Source: an uncultured bacterium (GTDB lineage Bacteria; Bacillota; Clostridia; Oscillospirales; Ruminococcaceae). From it: 42,356 bases of DNA. The stretch spans positions 1 through 42,356 of the forward strand of contig CAJMLV010000026.1 in the NCBI GenBank assembly GCA_905214345.1, written 5' to 3'. Position numbers and translations under genes: made by a program. Shown here in pieces: positions 7,971 through 17,259 of this stretch. The notes beneath the pieces were generated by a model. That model did no database searches. It saw nothing but the letters and a program-made list of their open reading frames with translations, and had not been told where the DNA came from. Position 1 is the stretch's first letter; each line of letters starts with the position of its first letter.

Positions 7971-7990
7971 TTTCCAAAACGTGCTACAAT
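7963..7990 (+). promoter_or_regulatory. Probable promoter of the aminopeptidase gene
   Basis: TTTACT (7963-7968) and TACAAT (7985-7990) are 16 bp apart. The start codon is about 55 bp downstream. The -35 overlaps the T-rich tail of the preceding terminator, a compact arrangement common between adjacent transcription units. Confidence 0.5.
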
Positions 7991-8045
7991 ACAAAGGTGA
8001 CAAACCCTTCCCGTGCTTCGGGATAGTATAAAGGAGTGTTCAGCT

Positions 8046-9836
8046 TTGACCGTGAACGAAAAGATCGCCGCTCTGCGCGCTGCCGCCAAGGCCCAGGGCG
8101 CCAACGGCGTGCTGGTGATGACCAGCGACCCCCATTGCAGCGAATACCTGCCCGATCATTACAACGCCCTGCCCTGGTTCACCGGCTTCACCGGCGAAAA
8201 CGCCACCCTGGTGGTGACCGAGAGCGAGAGCGCCCTGTGGGTGGACGGCCGTTTCTATGTCCAGGCGGACAAGCAGCTGGCCGGCACCGAGATCCAGTCC
8301 ATGCACGACGCAGCCGCCGGTGTGCCCAAGGTGACCGAATGGCTCACCAGCCACTTCACCGCCGGCCAGACCCTGCTGCTGGACGGCTCCTGCGTGCCCA
8401 CCGCCACCGTGCGCACCTACCGTGCCGCGCTGGAAAAGTCCGGCGCCGACCTGCGCAGCCTGGACGTCACCTCCGCCATCTGGGGTGAAGAGCGCCCGGC
8501 CCTGCCCGACACGCCCTGCTTCCTGCTGAACAAGGAGACCACCGGTGCCGACGCCGACGAGAAGATCGCCGCCGTGCGGGCGGAACTGGCCAAGGAAGGC
8601 GCCAACGCCCTGGCCGTCACCGGCCTGGACTGCGTGGCCTGGCTGCTGAACATGCGCGCCCGTGACCTGCCCTGCACCCCGCTGGCGGTGGCCCACGCCT
8701 ACGTCACCGCGGACAGCTGCACCCTGTTCCTGGCGCCCGGCCGCCTGACCGAGGCCGACGCCGCCACCCTGGCTGCCCAGGGCGTGACCCTGCGGGGCTA
8801 TGACGAGCTGCTGGACTTTGTGCGCAGCCGCACCGACGCCGAGACGGTGCTGGTGAATCCCGCTTCGGTCAACTATGACCTGTACAGCGCCATCGAGGCC
8901 AACCCCCATCTGACCGTGAAGGAGGGCGTGGACCCCATCCAGGCGCTGAAGGGCGTGAAGAACCCCGTGGAACTGGCCAACAGCCGGGAATGCCACATCC
9001 GGGACGGCGTGGCCCTGGTCCGGTTCGAGATGGACCTGGAAAAGGCCCTGGCCGAAGGCAAGCAGCTGATGGAGACCGACATCGAAGTGATGCTGCGCCG
9101 CCGCCGCAGCGAGCAGCCCGGCTACATGGATGACAGCTTCAACACCATTGCCGCCTACGGCCCCAACGCCGCCATGATGCACTATCACGCCGAGGGTGAG
9201 GTCAACAGCCCCATCGAGCGCAAGGGCTTTTTGCTCATCGACAACGGCGGCCAGTATGACTGCGGCACCACCGACATCACCCGCACCTATCCCATGGGCC
9301 CCCTGACCGAAAACGAGCGCAAGTATTACACCTGGACCCTGCAGAGCCACATCGACATGGCCCGCGCGGTTTTCCTGGATTACTGCACCGGCTTTGCCCT
9401 GGACACCTTCGCCCGCGCACCGCTGTGGGCCCACAAGATCAACTACCGCTGCGGCACCGGCCACGGTGTGGGCTTCATTGCCAACGTGCATGAGGGTCCC
9501 CAGAGCCTGCGCCCCAACAACAACGTGGTCTTCAAGCCCGGCATGACCATCACCGACGAGCCCGGCGTGTACGAGACCGACGAAGTGGGCATCCGCATCG
9601 AAAACGAGCTGGAATGTGTGGCCGCCGGCACCAACCAGTACGGCAACTGGCTTGCCTTTGAGCCCCTGACCATGGTGCCCATCTCCACCGAACCGGTGCT
9701 GGTGGACGAGCTGAGCCGTCCCCAGATCGACTGGCTGAACGCCTACCACCAGAAAGTCTACGAGACCCTGGCGCCCCGCCTGACCGAGGAGGAAAAGACC
9801 TGGCTGAAAGCCAAGTGCGCCCCCATCGGCCGCTGA
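8046..9836 (+). CDS. Xaa-Pro aminopeptidase (M24B, aminopeptidase P)
   Basis: This 596-residue protein has the three-domain layout of long aminopeptidase P enzymes: two creatinase-like N-terminal domains (about 1-300) and the pita-bread M24 domain (about 315-540). Metal ligands are visible in LLIDNGGQYDCGTTDITRTY (two Asp), the GTGHGVG motif (His), DEPGVYE (Glu) and IRIENELE (Glu). It removes N-terminal residues before proline and probably acts in the cytoplasm on imported or turnover peptides, since there is no signal peptide. I chose the TTG at 8046, with aaggag 9 bases upstream; the ATG-like start 33 bp earlier lacks a ribosome-binding site. It is a single-gene unit between two terminators. 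Confidence 0.95.
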   Translation: MTVNEKIAALRAAAKAQGANGVLVMTSDPHCSEYLPDHYNALPWFTGFTGENATLVVTESESALWVDGRFYVQADKQLAGTEIQSMHDAAAGVPKVTEWLTSHFTAGQTLLLDGSCVPTATVRTYRAALEKSGADLRSLDVTSAIWGEERPALPDTPCFLLNKETTGADADEKIAAVRAELAKEGANALAVTGLDCVAWLLNMRARDLPCTPLAVAHAYVTADSCTLFLAPGRLTEADAATLAAQGVTLRGYDELLDFVRSRTDAETVLVNPASVNYDLYSAIEANPHLTVKEGVDPIQALKGVKNPVELANSRECHIRDGVALVRFEMDLEKALAEGKQLMETDIEVMLRRRRSEQPGYMDDSFNTIAAYGPNAAMMHYHAEGEVNSPIERKGFLLIDNGGQYDCGTTDITRTYPMGPLTENERKYYTWTLQSHIDMARAVFLDYCTGFALDTFARAPLWAHKINYRCGTGHGVGFIANVHEGPQSLRPNNNVVFKPGMTITDEPGVYETDEVGIRIENELECVAAGTNQYGNWLAFEPLTMVPISTEPVLVDELSRPQIDWLNAYHQKVYETLAPRLTEEEKTWLKAKCAPIGR

Positions 9837-9862
9837 TTTCCTTTCCTTAAACAATGAAAACA

Positions 9863-9911
9863 CCGCCCCGCGGAAAGCGCACGAAGCGTTTTTCCGCGGG
9901 GCGGCTTGTTT
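9863..9911. terminator. Bidirectional terminator between convergent genes
   Basis: A perfect 14-bp hairpin (ccgccccgcggaaa at 9863-9876, complement at 9891-9904) is followed by ttgtttttg and, on the other strand, a T-rich tract. It lies between the aminopeptidase and the convergent VTC-domain gene and can serve both. Confidence 0.88.
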
Positions 9912-9931
9912 TTGTGGAAAACCGGCGGGAT

Positions 9932-10636
9932 TCAGTACAGAAATTCCCGGGCGGCGGCGTATTTGCTGATGCTCATACCCTGCCCCTGCACCGCCGAAAG
10001 CAGGCGGCGGATGTGCCCGGGCAGATAGTGGTCATACTTCACTTCCAGGATCACCGCGCTGCCGGAATGGACCCCCACCATGGGCACGGCAGCATCGAAC
10101 AAAGCGCTGCTCTTGGCGGCGCGGACGTGCTCGTCCAGGGTGATGCGCACCCGCTCCACCGGCATGGTCCAGGCGGTGCGCTCATAGTCGATAAGGGCAG
10201 CAGGACGGCGGGATTCCTGCACCAGCAGGTTGCCCGCCCGCCGGGCGGCCTCGTCGGGCCGGGCGCGCAGCAGGTCCCGGTCCCCGGCGATCAGCGCTTC
10301 GGCTTCGGCGCGGGTCAGGCGCACCCCCGTCTTGTGGGAGTACACCCCCTGTTTTTCCTTCAGTTCCAGCCGCACGGTGTCGGTGTTGGTGTCGTAGATG
10401 CGCAGGCGGACCTTGCGCCGCTCGCTGATGCCCAGCACCTTGTCGGCGTAGTCGTTATCAAAGGGGGTGTCGAAATAAAGGCTGCGGATGTAGTAGGCAC
10501 CGGCGGCGGAAAACCGGTCCCGGTGCAGCACCCCGTCCAGCATGCCCCGCAGCAGGGCGGCCTCCCCGGGGTTGAGCAGGAATTTTTCCTCGTGCCGGTC
10601 CACCTTCAGGGCGGGGGTGTTTTTCAGGATATTCAT
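9932..10636 (-). CDS. VTC-domain protein, putative polyphosphate polymerase
   Basis: This 234-residue protein is essentially one VTC tunnel domain. Typical elements are KVDRHEEKFLL near the N-terminus, YIRSLYFDTPFDNDYADK, the basic RRKVRLRIY strand, RLELKEK and ILEVKYDHYLPGHIR. These acidic and basic residues line the triphosphate tunnel in the yeast Vtc4 family. No membrane segment is present. The start overlaps the stop of the CotH gene (10633-10636, ATGA). Bacterial VTC genes are repeatedly found beside CotH and DUF4956 genes, as here. Whether the protein makes polyphosphate or uses another nucleotide-derived substrate is not known. Confidence 0.9.
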   Translation of the reverse strand: MNILKNTPALKVDRHEEKFLLNPGEAALLRGMLDGVLHRDRFSAAGAYYIRSLYFDTPFDNDYADKVLGISERRKVRLRIYDTNTDTVRLELKEKQGVYSHKTGVRLTRAEAEALIAGDRDLLRARPDEAARRAGNLLVQESRRPAALIDYERTAWTMPVERVRITLDEHVRAAKSSALFDAAVPMVGVHSGSAVILEVKYDHYLPGHIRRLLSAVQGQGMSISKYAAAREFLY

Positions 10637-12864
10637 TCTCCGTCCGCCTCCGTCAGATACAGATTCAGATAGTCCAGCATCACATCAGCCCGGTTTTCCA
10701 GGTATTCCTCCACGATGCCCACCTGGCGCTCCCAGTCCTCCATGGTGAATTCCCAGCCGGAAGCCTCGGTGCCGGTGAGGGTCTTGGCCAGGGGGGCCAA
10801 GGGGGTGGTCTCCACCTTCAGCCGGGCCAGGTCCCGCTCCACTTCGGGGCGCAGCAGATCCGCCCACTCTTCAAAGGCGGCGCCGATGTTCTCCGGGGCG
10901 TAGACGGTTTCCATCTCTTTGCGGAATTCCTCCGCGAACCTGGCCCGGAAATCCGGGTCCCGCCACAGCTTCTGGAACAGGTTGTCGATGACCGAGTACC
11001 AGGGAGAATTCTCACAGTTTTCAAAGGAGAAGTCGTTTTCCAGCAGATAGGCGAAGGGGTCCACCTTGTAGTCGATCATGGTGGAGTCCAGGTCGTTGAG
11101 CAAAAACCGCCAGCGGCCGTCAGCGTAGGGGTTGTCCTCGTCCACCTCGGCGCTCTTCCACAGCACCGAGTTGTTGCCGCCGTTGTACAGGCCGTCGCCA
11201 TTGTAGGTGTACATCTGGGCGATGATGTAGCGGATGTATTCGTCCACATCCACGTTGGCTTCCACCCAGGCTTTGCCTTCCTCAGTGGTGGCGTCCAGAG
11301 CGTCCACCCCTAACCCGAAGGCGCTCTTCTCCGGCTGGGCGGTCTCGTCGTCGGTGGTGCCGGGGCAGATGAGGTCCTTTTCCCCGATGCCGTAATGGCG
11401 CTCATAAAAATCGGTGTTCTTGCTTTCCCGGATGGTGTACACGCCCCAGTATTCGTCCTGCAGGAACAGGGTCACGGGTACATTGTACTGGCAGCCGATG
11501 TCCATATCATACAGGTAGTTGGAGAGAAAAGCGTCCTGATACAGCGCCGGGTACACCGTGCCGTTGCCCATACCCCGCAATACCAGGGTGTCCAGAGCGT
11601 CGCCGCCGGGGGCTTCGGTCAGGATGCCGGAAGTGGCGTCGTTCTGCAGTTTCAGGTGCAGGTTCTTCTGCTGCACCCCCTGGCGGCTCCACCCGCCGGA
11701 AATGCGCACGGTGGTCTCCGCCTGCCAGGCATCCGACCCGTCGGGGGAAAGGATCTGCAGCCGGGCGTCTACCTTCTCGTTGCCGTTGAAGTTGCCCTGC
11801 GGGTTTTCCGAACCGTACTTGCGCATGGTGTAGTAGGTTTCCCCCGCCACATAGATGCCCTCGTTGCCGAACAGGTCATCCGCTTCGGCGGTCAGGCTGA
11901 CCACCGGCAGGCTGCCGGATTCCGCCCCCACCCAGTAGGTCTGGACGGTGACGGTTTCCCCCAGCACGCCGTCCTTCCACAGCCGGGCGGTCACGGTGGT
12001 GGCCTTGTCCACCGGGTCGGGGGCACACCGGAAGGCATAGCCCATCACCCACCCGTTGTGGAATACGGTGGGCAGGCTGACGTATTCGTTTTCTTCTCCG
12101 GCCCGGCTCCGGATGGTGATGGGGCCGGTGTACACGTCGGAATCGGTATCCGGCACGCTGCCGTCCAGAGTATACAGGATGATGGCGTCGGGGTCATCGC
12201 AGGACAGGGTCAGGGTAAAGTCCTCGTCATAGAATCCCGCCGGTGTGGAAAATTCCACCTCTCCCCAGTCGGCGGGGGCCACCGTTTCTTCCAGAAAGCC
12301 GGTGCTGTTGGCCGTGCCGGGGGTGGGGTCGGTGAGGACGCCCACCCGGTCGGCGCTGCCGTACAGCCGGCCGTAGCTCAGGTCATACTCCATGGCGGGG
12401 TATTCCAGCTCATCCACGGTGGTGCCGTCGGGGGCGGTGAGCACCAGGGTCTCCCCCGTGCGGGAAAGGGAAAACTTGGCGTGGAGGTTTCCCGCCCCGT
12501 CGTAGCCGTCCTGCCCGTCGGCAAAAATCAGCATGATATTGTTGACCCCGCCGCTGAGGGTGGTCCCTTCGGGGAAGGTCCAGCGGAACGGCCGGTCGGG
12601 GTCGTCGCTCAGACCCCAGCCGTCCAGAACGATGTCCTGCCCGGACACGTTGATGAGTTCCACCCAGTCGGCGGTGTTGCCGTCGCCGTCGGCGATGCCG
12701 GTGAGGTTCTTGGCACACAGCTCATTGATGAGCACCGTGGCTCCGGCGTAGCCGTCGGTACCGGGTGCCTGGGCCAGGCGCCCGGCTGCGGCCGCCAGCA
12801 GGGCCCCCAGCACGGCCAGGGGCAGCAGCACCGCCAGAACGCGCTTATAAACGGGGGTTTTCAT
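10633..12864 (-). CDS. CotH-family kinase-like surface protein with lamin-tail domain
   Basis: This 743-residue exported protein begins with a signal-anchor (about 8-28). A lamin-tail domain follows (about 42-150, LINELCAKN...DWVELIN and GWGLSDD). Next come a chitobiase/hexosaminidase C-terminal-type Ig domain (about 205-300, ILYTLDGSVPDTDSDVYTGP) and a CotH domain (about 385-690) with RISGGWSRQGVQQKNLHLKL, LFLQDEYWGVYTIRESKN and WRFLLNDLDSTM. CotH proteins have an atypical kinase fold, and the spore-coat member phosphorylates proteins. The outer-surface location suggests a role in envelope modification. It overlaps both neighbours by 4 bp, so the three genes form a tight operon. Confidence 0.92.
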   Translation of the reverse strand: MKTPVYKRVLAVLLPLAVLGALLAAAAGRLAQAPGTDGYAGATVLINELCAKNLTGIADGDGNTADWVELINVSGQDIVLDGWGLSDDPDRPFRWTFPEGTTLSGGVNNIMLIFADGQDGYDGAGNLHAKFSLSRTGETLVLTAPDGTTVDELEYPAMEYDLSYGRLYGSADRVGVLTDPTPGTANSTGFLEETVAPADWGEVEFSTPAGFYDEDFTLTLSCDDPDAIILYTLDGSVPDTDSDVYTGPITIRSRAGEENEYVSLPTVFHNGWVMGYAFRCAPDPVDKATTVTARLWKDGVLGETVTVQTYWVGAESGSLPVVSLTAEADDLFGNEGIYVAGETYYTMRKYGSENPQGNFNGNEKVDARLQILSPDGSDAWQAETTVRISGGWSRQGVQQKNLHLKLQNDATSGILTEAPGGDALDTLVLRGMGNGTVYPALYQDAFLSNYLYDMDIGCQYNVPVTLFLQDEYWGVYTIRESKNTDFYERHYGIGEKDLICPGTTDDETAQPEKSAFGLGVDALDATTEEGKAWVEANVDVDEYIRYIIAQMYTYNGDGLYNGGNNSVLWKSAEVDEDNPYADGRWRFLLNDLDSTMIDYKVDPFAYLLENDFSFENCENSPWYSVIDNLFQKLWRDPDFRARFAEEFRKEMETVYAPENIGAAFEEWADLLRPEVERDLARLKVETTPLAPLAKTLTGTEASGWEFTMEDWERQVGIVEEYLENRADVMLDYLNLYLTEADGE

Positions 12865-13535
12865 CCGATGCTTTCCCCGCTGTAACTCACCAGGTTCACA
12901 CTGTCCACACCGGCGCAGGCGCGCACCGCCTCCACCAGGTCGTGTTCGTACTTGCTTTTCAGCCGCAGTTCAAAGGTGACCTCGTCGCTGCCGGCGCTGC
13001 GGCTGCGCATGCGCAGTTTGGCAGAGCGGGTCTTGGCCTTGATGGCCCCCTGCACCCCGTCCAGGTCCAGTTCGCCTTCCTTGCCGCGGACCACCAGCAG
13101 AAAGCTCACCGAGTCGTACAGGTCCAGGTTGGCGGCCAGCAGCACCACCGCAATGAGCACGCTGCCCAGCACACCGGCCACATAGAACTCGCTGCCGCAG
13201 GCAAGGCCCAGGCTCACTGCCCAGAAGAGGAAGGCGATGTCCCTGGGTTCCTTGATGGCGGTGCGGAAACGGATAATGGACAAGCTGCCCACCATGCCCA
13301 GACTCAGCGCCAGGTTGGTGCCGATGATCATCATGACGATGGTGGTGATGAGCACGATGAGGATGAGGGTGAGGTTGAAATTTTTGGAATACAGGGTACC
13401 GCGGTAGGTGGCGCGGTAGATGATATAGATGAAGATGCCCAGCACCAGGGCCATCAGCAGCGAAAAGCACATCTGCGGCACCGACACACTGGTGTTGGTT
13501 TCCAGCAGGTATTCCAGGATCTGACGTTTGCTCAT
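12861..13535 (-). CDS. DUF4956 membrane protein
   Basis: This 224-residue protein has membrane helices at about 22-40, 52-75 and 100-140, with the conserved patch GMVGSLSIIRFRTAIKEPRDIAFLFWA between them, and a soluble C-terminal domain (about 150-224). These are features of DUF4956. Its biochemical role is unknown, but it is a constant partner of VTC and CotH proteins. It is the first gene of the three-gene operon, reads from a good promoter, and has aaaggag about 10 bases before its ATG. Confidence 0.9.
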   Translation of the reverse strand: MSKRQILEYLLETNTSVSVPQMCFSLLMALVLGIFIYIIYRATYRGTLYSKNFNLTLILIVLITTIVMMIIGTNLALSLGMVGSLSIIRFRTAIKEPRDIAFLFWAVSLGLACGSEFYVAGVLGSVLIAVVLLAANLDLYDSVSFLLVVRGKEGELDLDGVQGAIKAKTRSAKLRMRSRSAGSDEVTFELRLKSKYEHDLVEAVRACAGVDSVNLVSYSGESIG

Positions 13536-13583
13536 GTTGCGAAAACTCCTTTTCCGCGCCCCGCGGATGTAATAGTATGTCGT

Positions 13584-13612
13584 ATTATAGCACTTTTACG
13601 TTCTTTTTACAA
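13584..13612 (-). promoter_or_regulatory. Sigma-A promoter of the DUF4956-CotH-VTC operon
   Basis: On the minus strand TTGTAA (13607-13612) and TATAAT (13584-13589) are 17 bp apart. The start codon lies about 50 bp downstream. Confidence 0.8.
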
Positions 13613-13635
13613 TTCAGCTTTGCTTTTTCACAAAC

Positions 13636-13661
13636 AAAAAGCGCCCTGCCGTACAGGGCGC
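13636..13661 (-). terminator. Terminator of the MATE gene
   Basis: On the minus strand an 8-bp stem (gcgccctg/cagggcgc, 13641-13648 and 13654-13661) is followed by TTTTTG. It lies 16 bp after the MATE stop and upstream of the next operon promoter. Confidence 0.85.
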
Positions 13662-13676
13662 AGCGCAAAACCTGTT

Positions 13677-15050
13677 TCAGACGTGCTCTTTGTGGAGCGG
13701 AGCACCGCCCCCGGGACTGGGCAGCGGGCAGTGGGCCAGGTACCAGGCAAAGATCACCGAGCTGATGGTCCAGGTGATGGGGTAGGCCCAGAAGATCACC
13801 CCGATCTGGGGGATGAACCGCAAGGTCACGGTGATGTAGGTGATGCGCAGCGCGCACCACACCGCCAGCATGACCGCCATGGGCACCATGGGGCGGCCCA
13901 GACCACGCAGGATGCCCGCACAGCAGTGGCTGAAGGCCAGCAGGCAGTAGAACAGGGCCACGGTGCGGGCCTGCCGCACCCCGAAGGCGATGACCGCCGC
14001 CTCGGAGTTGAAAGCACCGATGAGCCAGGGGGCCAGCAGGTACATGCCCACGCCCACCCCTTCCGCCAGCAGGGCGGAGGCAACAACGCCGAATTTCATA
14101 CCCCGGCGCACACGGTCGGGGCGGCCGGCGCCCACGTTCTGGCTGACGAAGGTGGCCAGGGCCATGGAGAAGCAGGTCACAGGCAGGAAGGCGAAGCCCT
14201 CCACCTTGCTGTATGCCCCGCACCCGGCCATGGCCTGGGCGCCGAAAAAGTTGATGTTGGCCTGCACGATGACGTTGGCCAGGGAGATGACCGAATTCTG
14301 CACCCCGGAGGGCACGCCCTGGGCCACCACCGCCCGCAAAGTGGCGGGGTGGAACCGCACTTTGCGCCAGCGCACGCCGTAGGCGGCTTTGGTCATGCTC
14401 AGTTTGCGGAAGGCCAGTACCGCGCTCACCGTCTGGGAGAGGATGGTGGCCAGCGCCGCCGCGCCCACCCCCATACCCAGCACGGCAATGAAGAAGAGGT
14501 CCAGAATGACGTTGAGCACCGAGGCGGTGATAAGGTAATACATGGGGCTGCGGCTGTTCCCCACCGATTGCAGGATACTGGCCCCCACATTGTACATGAC
14601 CACCGACAGGGACCCCAGGAAATACACCCGGAAATAGACGATGGAGTTGGGCAGGACCTCGGCGGGGGTGTCCATCCAGAGCAGGATCTGCGGGGTAAGC
14701 AGCACGCCCACCACCGTGAGCACCGCGCCCGCTGCCAGGCCCAGGGCCACGGTGGTGTGCACCGCCCGGCTCAGGGCCTCCTCGTCCCTGGCGCCGAAAT
14801 GCCGGGCCACCAGCACACCGGCGCCCAGGCTGACCCCGTTGACAAAGCCGGTGAGCAGAAAGATCAGACTGCCGGAAGACCCCACCGCGGCCAGGGCTTC
14901 GCCGCCCAGGAAGTTGCCCACGATGAGGGAGTCCACCGCGTTGTACAGCTGCTGGAACAGATTGCTGAAAAAGATGGGCACCGCAAACACCAGCATGCCC
15001 CGGGCCACGCTCCCCTCAATCAGGGAGACCTTCCCCTTGTACAAATCCAT
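13677..15050 (-). CDS. MATE family efflux transporter
   Basis: This polytopic protein of 457 residues has about twelve hydrophobic helices in two similar halves, the layout of MATE multidrug/cation antiporters. Typical N-terminal sequence is present: AVPIFFSNLFQQLYNAVDSL and VGNFLGGEALAAVG. MATE proteins export organic cations or drugs using Na+ or H+ gradients; the substrate cannot be predicted. I chose the ATG at 15050, about 6 bases behind aagg, over the adjacent GTG at 15053. It has its own promoter and terminator, so it is a monocistronic unit. Confidence 0.93.
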   Translation of the reverse strand: MDLYKGKVSLIEGSVARGMLVFAVPIFFSNLFQQLYNAVDSLIVGNFLGGEALAAVGSSGSLIFLLTGFVNGVSLGAGVLVARHFGARDEEALSRAVHTTVALGLAAGAVLTVVGVLLTPQILLWMDTPAEVLPNSIVYFRVYFLGSLSVVMYNVGASILQSVGNSRSPMYYLITASVLNVILDLFFIAVLGMGVGAAALATILSQTVSAVLAFRKLSMTKAAYGVRWRKVRFHPATLRAVVAQGVPSGVQNSVISLANVIVQANINFFGAQAMAGCGAYSKVEGFAFLPVTCFSMALATFVSQNVGAGRPDRVRRGMKFGVVASALLAEGVGVGMYLLAPWLIGAFNSEAAVIAFGVRQARTVALFYCLLAFSHCCAGILRGLGRPMVPMAVMLAVWCALRITYITVTLRFIPQIGVIFWAYPITWTISSVIFAWYLAHCPLPSPGGGAPLHKEHV

Positions 15051-15082
15051 CACACACCTTGCTATATAATCACATACGTTTT

Positions 15083-15111
15083 ATCCTAGCGCTGCATACC
15101 GGGCTTGTCAA
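15083..15111 (-). promoter_or_regulatory. Sigma-A promoter of the MATE gene
   Basis: On the minus strand a perfect TTGACA (15106-15111) and TAGGAT (15083-15088) are 17 bp apart, about 33 bp before the start codon. Confidence 0.75.
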
Positions 15112-15164
15112 GGCAGGGGTCAGCATCGGCACATCACGGAAAGCTGCAACGCCGATTTCGCCCC

Positions 15165-15207
15165 AAAAACAGGGACGGTCTCCACCGCCTTTGGTGGAAA
15201 CCGTCCC
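15165..15207 (-). terminator. Terminator of the Tad pilus operon
   Basis: A hairpin with 15-base arms (15172-15186 and 15193-15207, one mismatch) is followed on the minus strand by TGTTTTTGG. It lies 24 bp after the stop of the TPR/WG protein and closes the long minus-strand operon. Confidence 0.87.
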
Positions 15208-15230
15208 GAATCTTTTTGGGCCGTTACCTG

Positions 15231-16574
15231 TCAGTCATGGTGAAACCGGTACAGCATCAGCAGATTCCAGGTTTCTGCATCCGTCTTCACAAAAGCCACG
15301 CCGCTGGCACAAAAAGCCTTGGCATCTTCAAACTGGGGCTGGATGATCCACTCCCCGGCCTGGTTGATGTATCCCCATTTTCCGTTCTGCTTGGCAGCAG
15401 CCACACCGGCAGAAAAACTCTTGGCGTCCTCGAAATCTCCCAGGTCGGTTTCTTCTCCCGTTTCGGACACAAAGATCCACCGGCCGTCCTTTTTCACGGC
15501 AGCCAGGCTGTTCTCGTTGAAAGCACGGGCATCTTCATATGTACTGCTGCCGATGGGCTGCCCGGTGGTCTTGTCCAGCAGCCGGTATACTCCGTCCTGC
15601 CGGACCAGAACGGCCGCACCGCGGCAGGGCACGCCCTTTTCGTCGGTCAGGACTTCCTGGAAATCATACCCGGTAAGCTCGGTGCCATCCTGGGAAATCA
15701 GTGCCCAGGTCTTGCCATCCTGGCTGACGGCGCCGGTACCGTTGGTGATCAGGGTCGCGCCCTGGTATCCGCCGAATCGTTTTTCATAGGTTTCAGCGTC
15801 GTAATAATTCCAGTAGCTTCCGTTATAAGCCAGCACCAGACCATCCTGAATGACCTCAAAGCGGGTGATCTGCCCGAAATCGGGGTCCTTTTCCAGGAAG
15901 TAGGATGCGGTCAGCTTCTTGTTGCCTGCCGTATCGATGTAATAGGCTTCCCCTGCCTGGTCCACCACAGGCGCTATGTCGCCGAACATCCCTGCCGAGG
16001 TATACGCATTCGGCAGAATGCGGCTGCCTTCCGCATTGATGTATCCCCAGGCTTCATTTCCTTTTACGGCGGCAATGTTGTTGGTGTTGCTGAAAGCCCC
16101 CACATCCGTATAGTCGCCCTGGAGATCAAAACTGTACCATACCGTTTTGATCTGCTCTTCCACCGCATCGCTTTTCAGCCCGCGCTTCTGGTAGCTTTCA
16201 TACACGGCAAAAGCGTCACTGGCTTTTTCCTGTGCCAGCGCCACCTGCAGGCCAAACTCGTAGCTGCGGGCGTCATCGGGATAATTTTCCAGCAGTTCCC
16301 GCTCATACCATTTTTCCGCCTGCTGGTAGTCCTGGGTATCCATGTACAGCTGCCCGACCGCCAGGTAGGCTTCCGGCGTAGGCATAATGGCAATAGCATT
16401 TTCATAACAGGCCACGGCATCCGCCGTAACATCGTTCCGTGCGTATTCAGCCGCCGCCTGCATGTAGCTGTTGTACTCGGTGCGGGTTTCCATCCGGCTT
16501 TTCACCAGAAACAGAAAAGACCCGGCCAGCGCCAGCGGCAGCACCACCGGCATGAGAACCTGATAGCTTTTCAA
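15231..16574 (-). CDS. Membrane-anchored TPR and WG-repeat protein
   Basis: This 447-residue protein has an N-terminal anchor (about 6-23), two to three TPR-like helical repeats (about 35-130, for example AVACYENAIAIMPTPEAYLAVGQLY), and a run of WG-type beta repeats (about 165-430) with GNEAWGYINAEG, KDGRWIFVSETG and QNGKWGYINQAG. It probably faces the outside. WG repeats are thought to mediate binding, but no ligand is known. It starts at a TTG behind gggaggt, 15 bp after the prepilin peptidase stop, and is the last gene of the Tad operon. The same TPR-plus-WG architecture reappears in the protein at 38984-40918, which links the two operons. Confidence 0.85.
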   Translation of the reverse strand: MKSYQVLMPVVLPLALAGSFLFLVKSRMETRTEYNSYMQAAAEYARNDVTADAVACYENAIAIMPTPEAYLAVGQLYMDTQDYQQAEKWYERELLENYPDDARSYEFGLQVALAQEKASDAFAVYESYQKRGLKSDAVEEQIKTVWYSFDLQGDYTDVGAFSNTNNIAAVKGNEAWGYINAEGSRILPNAYTSAGMFGDIAPVVDQAGEAYYIDTAGNKKLTASYFLEKDPDFGQITRFEVIQDGLVLAYNGSYWNYYDAETYEKRFGGYQGATLITNGTGAVSQDGKTWALISQDGTELTGYDFQEVLTDEKGVPCRGAAVLVRQDGVYRLLDKTTGQPIGSSTYEDARAFNENSLAAVKKDGRWIFVSETGEETDLGDFEDAKSFSAGVAAAKQNGKWGYINQAGEWIIQPQFEDAKAFCASGVAFVKTDAETWNLLMLYRFHHD

Positions 16575-16589
16575 CTCCGTTTACCTCCC

Positions 16590-17258
16590 TCAGATCCCGG
16601 TCAAAAAGGCGGCCAGAACGGTACCCGCCAACAGAAACGGTGCAAATGGAATGCTGTCGGTGCGTTTGGCCCGCCGGGTGATCAGCAGCACCACACAGAC
16701 ACAGAACACCACCACGAATGAAAAGAACAGCGCCGGCCAGACCAGCTCCATCCCCAGGCAAAGGCCCATCACCGCCAGAAGTTTTACGTCGCCCATGCCC
16801 ACCGCACGGGGGGAAACCGCCCGGCACAACCCTGCCGCCAGCAGCAGGGCCACCACTGACACGGCAGTCTGCACCAACAGGTAGAATGCCTGGGACGGCG
16901 CCGCTGCCAGTTCCAGCAGCAGAACGGCCGCCGCCATGACACTGCCCACCGCCAGCACCCGGTTGGGAATCAGGTACGCACGGGCATCCGACCATGCACA
17001 GGCCCACAGAATGGCGCACATCAGCAATGTCCGCAGCAGATCAGCCCAGCCAAGGCCGTAAAACCCGGGCAGAAAGAAGGCCAATACCAGATTGACCGCT
17101 GCCATTGCCGCGGCGGTCAGCCGAAAGGACGGAAGCGGAAGAGTGGTTTTTTCGGCGTCATCCGTTTCGTTTACCGTCTGAAAGGCGATCCGCAGGAGCA
17201 GAATCCCCGCCAGGCTGCAGACGGCCGCCGCCGAAAAAGACAGCAAGATATTCACCAT
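16590..17258 (-). CDS. Prepilin peptidase (TadV/CpaA, A24 family)
   Basis: This 222-residue polytopic aspartic protease cleaves the leader of the Flp prepilin and of TadE-like pseudopilins. Both catalytic aspartates are visible: D91 in WSDARAYLIPN and D157 in GMGDVKLL. Several helices surround them. The N-terminal methyltransferase domain of classical PilD is absent, as in TadV/CpaA. I chose the ATG at 17258 because ggaggag lies 9 bases upstream, within the end of the preceding gene; a longer reading from 17291 would overlap that gene. Confidence 0.92.
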   Translation of the reverse strand: MVNILLSFSAAAVCSLAGILLLRIAFQTVNETDDAEKTTLPLPSFRLTAAAMAAVNLVLAFFLPGFYGLGWADLLRTLLMCAILWACAWSDARAYLIPNRVLAVGSVMAAAVLLLELAAAPSQAFYLLVQTAVSVVALLLAAGLCRAVSPRAVGMGDVKLLAVMGLCLGMELVWPALFFSFVVVFCVCVVLLITRRAKRTDSIPFAPFLLAGTVLAAFLTGI

Positions 17259-17259
17259 T

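Noticed and set aside
12765..15089. A 774-residue plus-strand frame
   Set aside because: It is His/Gln-rich antisense to DUF4956 and MATE genes, and it crosses their promoters and terminator.
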